A stretch of 49,603 bases of DNA from JBGVMW01 sp045125095 (GTDB lineage: Bacteria; Bacillota; Clostridia; Lachnospirales; Lachnospiraceae), in contig JBGVMW010000302.1 in assembly GCA_045125095.1 (NCBI GenBank), positions 1-49,603 on the forward strand, read 5' to 3'. This document shows, piece by piece, positions 43,895 through 49,603 of this stretch; position 1 is the stretch's first letter, and each line of letters starts with the position of its first letter. Both the position numbers and the translations under genes were made by a program. The notes under the pieces were generated by a model. That model was not told where the DNA came from and searched no databases. It saw nothing but the letters and a program-made list of their open reading frames with translations.

Positions 43895-45076
43895 ATGGCA
43901 AGAAAAGTAGTATTAGCAGGCGCATGTCGTACAGCAATTGGAACTATGGGTGGTTCTTTAAGCACAACACCAGCAGCAGATTTAGGTGCTATCGTTATCA
44001 AAGAAGCTTTAAACAGAGCAGGTGTTGCTCCAGAAGCTGTAGATCAGGTATACATGGGTTGTGTAATTCAGGCTGGTTTAGGACAGAACGTTGCTCGTCA
44101 GGCAACAATCAAAGCTGGTTTACCAATCGAAGTACCAGCTGTTACTATCAACGTAGTATGTGGTTCTGGTCTTAACTGTGTAAACATGGCTGCTCAGATG
44201 ATTATGGCAGGTGAAGCTGATATCGTAGTAGCTGGTGGTATGGAGAACATGTCTATGGCTCCTTATGCATTAGACAAAGCTCGTTTCGGTTACAGAATGG
44301 GTAATGCTACAATGAAAGATACGATGGTAAATGATGCTCTTTGGGATGCATTCAACGATTACCACATGATCAAGACAGCAGATAACATCTGTGAAGAATG
44401 GGGACTTACAAGAGAAGAATTAGATGAGTTCGCATTAAAGAGCCAGCAGAAGGCAGAAGCTGCTCAGAAGAACGGTGCATTCGATGACGAAATCGTACCA
44501 GTAATGGTTAAGAAGAAAAAAGAAATGGTAGAGTTCAAGGTAGACGAAGGTCCACGTGCCGGTTCTACAATTGAAGGACTTGCTAAACTTCGTGCAATCA
44601 ATCCGGACGGATTCGTTACAGCTGGTAACGCTTCTGGTATCAATGATGGTGCAGCAGCTATCGTAGTTATGAGCGAAGAAAAAGCAAAAGAATTAGGCGT
44701 TAAGCCAATGGCTACATGGGTAGCAGGTGCTCTTGCGGGTGTAAGACCAGAAGTTATGGGTATCGGACCAGTTGCTTCTACTCAGAAGGTAATGGCTAAA
44801 GCTGGCATGAAGATTGAAGATTTCGATATCATCGAAGCAAACGAAGCATTCGCAGCACAGTCTATCGCAGTTGGTAAAGATTTAGGAATTGATGTTGACA
44901 AGCAGTTAAATCCAAACGGTGGTGCTATTGCATTAGGACATCCAGTAGGTGCTTCCGGATGCCGTATCTTAGTAACACTTCTCCATGAAATGCAGAAGGC
45001 AGATGCTAAGAAGGGTCTTGCTACATTATGTATCGGTGGCGGTATGGGCTGCTCTACAATCGTAGAACGTGACTAA
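43895..45076 (+). CDS. thl: Acetyl-CoA acetyltransferase (thiolase)
   Basis: A 393-residue cytoplasmic thiolase that condenses two acetyl-CoA to acetoacetyl-CoA, the first step to butyrate. The acyl-accepting nucleophile is C89 (NVVCGSGLNCVN). The other catalytic motifs are EANEAFAAQ, GHPVGASGCRI (His near 349) and GGGMGCS (Cys near 379). Codon use is strongly biased (GCT, GGT, TCT, AAC), as for an abundant protein. It has its own promoter and is followed by a terminator and a palindromic repeat before crt, so it may be expressed above the rest of the pathway. Confidence 0.97.
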   Translation: MARKVVLAGACRTAIGTMGGSLSTTPAADLGAIVIKEALNRAGVAPEAVDQVYMGCVIQAGLGQNVARQATIKAGLPIEVPAVTINVVCGSGLNCVNMAAQMIMAGEADIVVAGGMENMSMAPYALDKARFGYRMGNATMKDTMVNDALWDAFNDYHMIKTADNICEEWGLTREELDEFALKSQQKAEAAQKNGAFDDEIVPVMVKKKKEMVEFKVDEGPRAGSTIEGLAKLRAINPDGFVTAGNASGINDGAAAIVVMSEEKAKELGVKPMATWVAGALAGVRPEVMGIGPVASTQKVMAKAGMKIEDFDIIEANEAFAAQSIAVGKDLGIDVDKQLNPNGGAIALGHPVGASGCRILVTLLHEMQKADAKKGLATLCIGGGMGCSTIVERD

Positions 45077-45084
45077 TTAACTTT

Positions 45085-45126
45085 AAGGAGAATGGGATTC
45101 TTAAAGGAATCTCATTCCCTTTTCTT
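45085..45126 (+). terminator. Terminator between thl and crt
   Basis: A 16-bp stem with wobbles: AAGGAGAATGGGATTC (45085-45100) with GAATCTCATTCCCTTT (45107-45122), 6-nt loop, then TTCTTG. Confidence 0.8.
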
Positions 45127-45142
45127 GTGCTTAAATTAGAGT

Positions 45143-45250
45143 CTGGTATATCGTAAATGAAATGATTATTATATTCTCACAGGGAATTTTGTGGGAGTAT
45201 ATGAGAAAAAGCAGACGTAGCGGAAAGTTATTTAAAGGTCGATGTACTGG
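45143..45250 (+). repeat. Palindromic repeat family 2, full copy
   Basis: Ends are inverted: CTGGTATATCG (45143-45153) and CGATGTACTGG (45240-45250). An inner hairpin of about 12 pairs lies at 45171-45202 (ATATTCTCACA with TGTGGGAGTATAT). It shares ATCGTAAATGAAAT with 17691-17704. It occupies most of the thl-crt spacer. Confidence 0.75.
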
Positions 45251-45281
45251 ATAAGAAGTTTGATAGAAAGGAGAATTCATA

Positions 45282-46058
45282 ATGGAATTCATTACGTATG
45301 AAGTAGAAGGTGCTGTTGGTACTATTACAATTAATCGTCCAAAGGCATTAAACGCATTAAACAGCCAGGTGTTAGATGAATTAAACGAAGTAATCGATGC
45401 AGTAGATTTAGATACAGTTAGATGTTTAATTTTAACAGGTGCTGGTGAAAAATCTTTCGTTGCCGGAGCTGATATCGCAGAAATGAGCAGCTTAACAAAG
45501 GCAGAAGGTGAAGCATTTGGTAAAAAGGGAAATGACGTATTCCGTAAGTTAGAAACATTCCCAATTCCGGTAATCGCTGCAATCAATGGATTTGCATTAG
45601 GCGGTGGCTGTGAGATTTCTATGAGCTGTGATATCCGTATCTGTTCTGAAAATGCAGTGTTCGGTCAGCCGGAAGTTGGTCTTGGAATCACACCAGGATT
45701 CGGTGGTACACAGAGACTTGCAAGAACAGTTGGCGTTGGTATGGCAAAAGAAATGATTTACGGCGGAAGAAACATCAAAGCGGATGAGGCTTACAGAATT
45801 GGGCTTGTAAATCACATATATCCATTAGAGGAGTTAATGCCAGCAGCTAAGAAGTTGGCAGCAACAATTGCTAAGAACGCTCCTATCGCAGTACGCGCAA
45901 GCAAAAAAGCGATTAACGATGGTTTGGATGCTGCAATGGATGATGCAATTGTTATTGAAGAAAAATTATTTGGAAGTTGCTTCGAGTCGTATGACCAGAA
46001 GGAAGGTATGACTGCTTTCTTAGAGAAGCGTAAAGTAGAAGCTTTCTTAAATAAATAA
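45282..46058 (+). CDS. crt: 3-hydroxybutyryl-CoA dehydratase (crotonase)
   Basis: A 258-residue enoyl-CoA hydratase-family enzyme that dehydrates 3-hydroxybutyryl-CoA to crotonyl-CoA. The oxyanion-hole region SFVAGADIAEM (about 64-74) and the signature AINGFALGGGCEISMSCDI (about 98-116) are intact. Catalytic Glu residues lie in GGCEIS and FGQPEVGLGITPGFGGTQRL. AAAGGAG precedes ATG 45282. Its position between thl and hbd fixes the pathway role over a fatty-acid oxidation role. Codon bias is like that of thl. Confidence 0.97.
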   Translation: MEFITYEVEGAVGTITINRPKALNALNSQVLDELNEVIDAVDLDTVRCLILTGAGEKSFVAGADIAEMSSLTKAEGEAFGKKGNDVFRKLETFPIPVIAAINGFALGGGCEISMSCDIRICSENAVFGQPEVGLGITPGFGGTQRLARTVGVGMAKEMIYGGRNIKADEAYRIGLVNHIYPLEELMPAAKKLAATIAKNAPIAVRASKKAINDGLDAAMDDAIVIEEKLFGSCFESYDQKEGMTAFLEKRKVEAFLNK

Positions 46059-46101
46059 TTAGTTAATTAAAATGCTGTTACTCAGCAGAATGGAGGATAA
46101 A

Positions 46102-46941
46102 ATGAAGGTAGGTATTATTGGAGCAGGTACTATGGGTGCCGGCATTGCACAGGCATTTGCTATGACAGATGGTTATGAAGTTTGTCTTTGTGATATCAAG
46201 ACAGAGTTCGCAGAAGGCGGTAAGGCTAGAATCTTAAAGAACTTAAACTTCTTAGTAAGCAAAGAAAAAATGACACAGGAAAAGGCAGATGAAATTGCTG
46301 GTAAGATCACAACAGGTTTAAAAGATATCTGTGCAGACTGTGACTTAGTAGTAGAAGTTGCTCCTGAAAAAATGTCAATCAAGAAAGATACATTTGCAGA
46401 ATTAATGAAGATCTGTAAGCCGGATTGTATCTTCGCTTCTAACACATCTTCTCTTTCTTTAACAGAGATGGGACAGGGATTAGACAGACCATTAGTTGGT
46501 ATGCACTTCTTCAACCCAGCAGACAGAATGAAGTTAGTAGAAGTTATCGCTGGTGAAAATACACCTGCTGAATTAGTAGAAAAGATTAAGACAATTTCTA
46601 CAGAAATTGGTAAGACACCAGTAGAAGTAAAAGAAGCTCCAGGTTTCGTTGTAAACAAGATTCTTATCCCAATGATCAACGAAGCAATCGGTATCTATGC
46701 TGATGGTATTGCAAGTGTAGAAGATATTGATACAGCTATGAAGTTAGGCGCTTCTCATCCAATGGGACCTTTAGCATTAGGTGATTTAGTTGGTCTTGAT
46801 ATCGTGCTTGCTATTATGGAAGTATTACAGGCTGAAACTGGTGATCCTAAGTATCGTCCACATCCACTTCTTAAGAAGATGGTTCGTGCTGGTAAGCTTG
46901 GTAAGAAGACAGGTATTGGTTTCTACAACTACGCTAAATAA
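46102..46941 (+). CDS. hbd: 3-hydroxybutyryl-CoA dehydrogenase
   Basis: A 279-residue NAD(P)H-dependent enzyme that reduces acetoacetyl-CoA to 3-hydroxybutyryl-CoA. The Rossmann motif GIIGAGTMGAGIAQAFA starts at residue 4. The catalytic region FASNTSSLSLTEMGQGLDRP and GMHFFNPADRMKLVEVI includes the active His (HFFNP). The C-terminal helical domain has APGFVVNKILIPMINEA and DLVGLDIVLAIMEVL. ATG 46102 is chosen because GGAGG (46092-46096) lies 5 nt upstream and inside the longer form starting at 46072. It is 43 bp after crt with no terminator. Confidence 0.97.
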   Translation: MKVGIIGAGTMGAGIAQAFAMTDGYEVCLCDIKTEFAEGGKARILKNLNFLVSKEKMTQEKADEIAGKITTGLKDICADCDLVVEVAPEKMSIKKDTFAELMKICKPDCIFASNTSSLSLTEMGQGLDRPLVGMHFFNPADRMKLVEVIAGENTPAELVEKIKTISTEIGKTPVEVKEAPGFVVNKILIPMINEAIGIYADGIASVEDIDTAMKLGASHPMGPLALGDLVGLDIVLAIMEVLQAETGDPKYRPHPLLKKMVRAGKLGKKTGIGFYNYAK

Positions 46942-46988
46942 GCAGAACATAGTTGTTTCAACAAATTAGTATTCGTAGATATGTAAGA

Positions 46989-47017
46989 GTGTCTGTCCGA
47001 CTATGACGGACAGACAC
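46989..47017 (+). other. Perfect intercistronic hairpin between hbd and bcd
   Basis: GTGTCTGTCCG (46989-46999) and CGGACAGACAC (47007-47017) pair perfectly over the loop ACTATGA. It is followed by ATATATATAAT rather than a T run, so it is not a standard terminator. It could stabilise or mark a processing point in the mRNA; the TATAAT could also be a weak internal -10. Confidence 0.7.
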
Positions 47018-47049
47018 ATATATATAATATAACATGGAGGAATTATAAG

Positions 47050-48201
47050 ATGGATTTCGCATTAAGTAAGAAACACGAGATGGCAAGAAGTCTTTTCAAA
47101 GAATTTGCCGAAAATGAAGTAAAACCTCTTGCTCAGGAAGTGGATGAAACAGAACATTTCCCAACTGCTACAGTTGAAAAGATGGCAAAGAACGGTTTCC
47201 TGGGTATTCCGATTCCAAAGGAGTACGGCGGACAGGGTTGTGATCCTTTAACATACGCTATGTGCGTAGAAGAGCTTTCTAAAGTATGTGGTACAACAGG
47301 TGTTATCGTATCTGCACATACCTCTCTTTGCTGTGATCCAATTCAGACATATGGTACAGAAGAGCAGAAGCAGAAATACTTAGTTCCACTTGCTAAAGGT
47401 GAGAAATTAGGTGCGTTCGGTTTAACTGAGCCAGGTGCTGGTACAGACGCTCAGGGACAGCAGACAAAAGCTGTTTTAGATGGCGACGAATGGGTATTAA
47501 ACGGTTCTAAGTGCTTCATCACTAACGGTAAAGAAGCTGATATCTACATTGTTATCGCTGTTACTGGTAAAGTTGAAAAACGCGGTAAGACAATGAAAGA
47601 AATCTCTGCTTTCATCGTAGAAAAAGGAACACCAGGATTTACATTCGGTACAAAAGAAAAGAAGATGGGTATTCGTGGTTCAGCTACATACGAATTAATC
47701 TTCACAGATTGTAGAATCCCTAAGGAAAACTTATTAGGACAGAAGGGTAAGGGCTTCAACATCGCTATGCACACATTAGATGGTGGACGTATCGGTATCG
47801 CTGCTCAGGCTCTTGGTCTTGCAGAAGGTGCATTAGAAACAACTATTGCATACGTTAAGGAAAGAAAACAGTTCGGACGTTCTATCGGACAGTTCCAGAA
47901 TACACAGTTCCAGTTAGCAGATATGGCTACTAAGGTAGAAGCTGCTAAGTTATTAGTTTACAAGGCTGCTATGGCAAAAGCTACTCAGAAGAACTACAGC
48001 TTCGAAGCTGCTCAGGCTAAATTATATGCAGCAGAAGTTGCTATGGAAGTAACAACTAAGGCTGTTCAGTTACATGGTGGTTATGGTTATATCAGAGAAT
48101 ATGACGTTGAGCGTATGATGCGTGATGCTAAGATCACAGAAATCTACGAAGGTACTTCAGAAGTTCAGCGTATGGTTATTTCTGCTAATTTGTTAAAGTA
48201 A
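47050..48201 (+). CDS. bcd: Butyryl-CoA dehydrogenase
   Basis: A 383-residue acyl-CoA dehydrogenase that reduces crotonyl-CoA to butyryl-CoA. FAD- and substrate-binding motifs are GAFGLTEPGAGTDAQGQQT (about 119-137) and WVLNGSKCFITNG. The catalytic Glu is in ITEIYEGTSEVQRMV near residue 367. With EtfAB, encoded downstream, it couples crotonyl-CoA reduction by NADH to ferredoxin reduction (electron bifurcation, established for the clostridial complex). GGAGG precedes the ATG. A hairpin lies just upstream. Confidence 0.97.
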   Translation: MDFALSKKHEMARSLFKEFAENEVKPLAQEVDETEHFPTATVEKMAKNGFLGIPIPKEYGGQGCDPLTYAMCVEELSKVCGTTGVIVSAHTSLCCDPIQTYGTEEQKQKYLVPLAKGEKLGAFGLTEPGAGTDAQGQQTKAVLDGDEWVLNGSKCFITNGKEADIYIVIAVTGKVEKRGKTMKEISAFIVEKGTPGFTFGTKEKKMGIRGSATYELIFTDCRIPKENLLGQKGKGFNIAMHTLDGGRIGIAAQALGLAEGALETTIAYVKERKQFGRSIGQFQNTQFQLADMATKVEAAKLLVYKAAMAKATQKNYSFEAAQAKLYAAEVAMEVTTKAVQLHGGYGYIREYDVERMMRDAKITEIYEGTSEVQRMVISANLLK

Positions 48202-48216
48202 GAGGAGGTACTTATT

Positions 48217-48999
48217 GTGAAAATCGTAGTTTGTATAAAACAGGTGCCTGATACAAAGGGTGGCGTTAAGTTTAATCCAGACGGAACATTAGACAGAGGT
48301 GCAATGCTTACTATCATGAATCCAGATGATAAAGCAGGTTTAGAGGCAGCTCTTAGATTAAAAGATCAGTATGGTGCAGAAGTTACTGTACTTACTATGG
48401 GTCTTCCAAAGGCTGAAGAAGTTCTTCGTGAAGCAATTGCTATGGGTGCTGATAAAGGTATCTTAGTAACAGACAGAGTATTAGGTGGAGCTGATACATG
48501 GGCTACATCTACAACAATCGCTGGTGCGATCAGAAATATCGAATATGATCTCATCATCACAGGACGTCAGGCTATCGATGGAGATACCGCTCAGGTTGGA
48601 CCACAGATCGCAGAGCATCTTGGACTTCCAGTAATTTCTTACGCAGAAGACATCAAGATTGATGGAGATTCTGTAATCGTTAAACGTCAGTATGAAGACA
48701 GATATCATACAGTAAAAGCTAAAATGCCAGCATTAGTAACAGCACTTGCTGAGTTAAATGAGCCTAGATATATGACACCAGGCGGAATCTTCGATGCAGT
48801 TGAGAAAGAAGTAACTGTATGGGGAAGAGCAGATCTTAAAGATGTAGATGATTCTAACCTTGGATTAAAGGGATCACCAACAAAGATCGCAAAAGCATCT
48901 GATAAGGTACCTAAGGGAGCTGGAGAGAAAGTAAATCTTGATCCAGCAGAGGCTGTAAATTACCTTATGGACAAATTCAAAGAGAAACACATTATCTAA
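48217..48999 (+). CDS. etfB: Electron transfer flavoprotein subunit beta
   Basis: A 260-residue subunit starting with GTG at 48217, after AGAGGAGGT. Family features are the N-terminal KIVVCIKQVPDT, the nucleotide-binding region and DLIITGRQAIDGDTAQVGPQIAEHLG (about 109-134). It forms a heterodimer with EtfA and passes electrons to butyryl-CoA dehydrogenase. Its gap to bcd is 15 bp and to etfA 48 bp, in one operon. Confidence 0.97.
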   Translation: MKIVVCIKQVPDTKGGVKFNPDGTLDRGAMLTIMNPDDKAGLEAALRLKDQYGAEVTVLTMGLPKAEEVLREAIAMGADKGILVTDRVLGGADTWATSTTIAGAIRNIEYDLIITGRQAIDGDTAQVGPQIAEHLGLPVISYAEDIKIDGDSVIVKRQYEDRYHTVKAKMPALVTALAELNEPRYMTPGGIFDAVEKEVTVWGRADLKDVDDSNLGLKGSPTKIAKASDKVPKGAGEKVNLDPAEAVNYLMDKFKEKHII

Positions 49000-49047
49000 G
49001 AATAGAGCCCATATCAGGAGCGCTATTATAATTATGGAGGATTAAAA

Positions 49048-49603
49048 ATGGCTTTAGAAGAATACAAGGGCGTATATATATATGCTCAGCAGGTTGACAA
49101 TGAGCTTAGCTCAATCTCTTTCGAGTTAATCGGAAAAGCAAAAGAATTAGCAAACGACTTAGGAACAGACGTAACTGCTGTACTTCTTGGATCTAACGTA
49201 AAAGCTTTAGCAGATGAGTTAGGTGAGTATGGTGCAGATAAGGTTATCGTTGTTGATGATCCAAAGTTAGAGACATATCGTACTGAGCCATATGCACAGG
49301 CATTGTCTGCAGTAATCAATGAGTACAAACCTGACATTATGTTAGTTGGTGCTACAGCAATCGGTCGTGATTTAGGACCAACAGTTTCAGCAAGAGTTGC
49401 AACAGGACTTACCGCTGACTGTACAAAACTTGAGATTGGTGATTTCCCACTCAACCCAGTTCCAGGAAAAGAAGATGAGCAGAAGCACAACCAGCTTCTT
49501 ATGACTCGTCCTGCATTCGGCGGAAACACAATCGCTACAATTGCATGTCCTGACAACCGTCCACAGATGGCAACAGTTCGTCCAGGTGTTATGCAGAAGC
49601 TTC
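49048..49603 (+). CDS. etfA: Electron transfer flavoprotein subunit alpha (truncated by window end)
   Basis: The first 185 codons are present and open to the window edge. The start ATG 49048 follows GGAGG. The sequence starts MALEEYKGVYIYAQQVDNEL and includes IMLVGATAIGRDLGPTVSARV and LTADCTKLEI, which belong to the N-terminal domain of EtfA. The C-terminal FAD-binding domain lies beyond the window. It partners EtfB. Confidence 0.95.
   Translation, partial: MALEEYKGVYIYAQQVDNELSSISFELIGKAKELANDLGTDVTAVLLGSNVKALADELGEYGADKVIVVDDPKLETYRTEPYAQALSAVINEYKPDIMLVGATAIGRDLGPTVSARVATGLTADCTKLEIGDFPLNPVPGKEDEQKHNQLLMTRPAFGGNTIATIACPDNRPQMATVRPGVMQKL

Overview
The window reads as a chromosomal segment of an anaerobic, butyrate-forming, low-GC Gram-positive bacterium, most likely a member of the Lachnospiraceae (Clostridia). 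The basis is the gene order thl-crt-hbd-bcd-etfB-etfA known from Roseburia, Eubacterium rectale and Butyrivibrio relatives, an oxygen-sensitive class III ribonucleotide reductase, strong GGAGG ribosome-binding sites and AT-rich spacers with intrinsic terminators. Thirty-three complete genes and one truncated at the right edge are supported. All but two (12310-13648) lie on the plus strand. No rRNA, tRNA, CRISPR array, phage or insertion-sequence transposase was seen.

Layout. 1-244: intergenic, with two DnaA-box consensus sequences at the ends of a 16-bp perfect inverted repeat. 245-5182: a TPR protein with a degenerate J domain, followed by a short Hsp70, apparently a dedicated chaperone pair. 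5251-6946: a LysM/M14 peptidoglycan peptidase and a DUF1622 membrane protein. 7044-12221: a hybrid histidine kinase, then a periplasmic-sensing EAL protein with a broken GGDEF motif (c-di-GMP turnover). 12310-13648, minus strand: a DtxR/MntR-type regulator behind a carbamate kinase. 13881-20623: TPR lipoprotein, iron-containing alcohol dehydrogenase, HAD phosphatase/mutase, membrane-anchored Mrr-like nuclease domain, DUF3048 lipoprotein, UppP. 21047-24737: lysA and nrdD.

24872-39743 is a coherent starch/maltodextrin locus. A YesN/YesM-type two-component system is followed by a maltose-type ABC importer (lipoprotein plus two permeases, no ATPase gene), a second solute-binding lipoprotein, a secreted GH13 amylase lipoprotein, a debranching amylo-1,6-glucosidase and a cytoplasmic type I pullulanase. 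The likely flow is extracellular cleavage, binding and import, then cytoplasmic debranching. Terminators inside the locus (after the first binding protein and after the second) should grade expression. 39962-43726 carries envelope genes: an MGDG-synthase-like glycosyltransferase, an AI-2E-family permease and a coiled-coil protein with a SleB-type hydrolase domain. 43895 to the end is the butyrate pathway from acetyl-CoA to butyryl-CoA.

Non-coding signals. A tandem pair of NrdR boxes 31 bp apart lies upstream of nrdD and is embedded in a promoter-proximal hairpin. Two families of short palindromic repeats are present in several copies at gene ends, one of which supplies the C-terminal codons of the DtxR-type regulator. 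A GC-rich multi-stem element lies at 16599-16680 and a decayed minus-strand reading frame at 16728-16982. An extended -10 promoter sits in the loop of the nrdD terminator.
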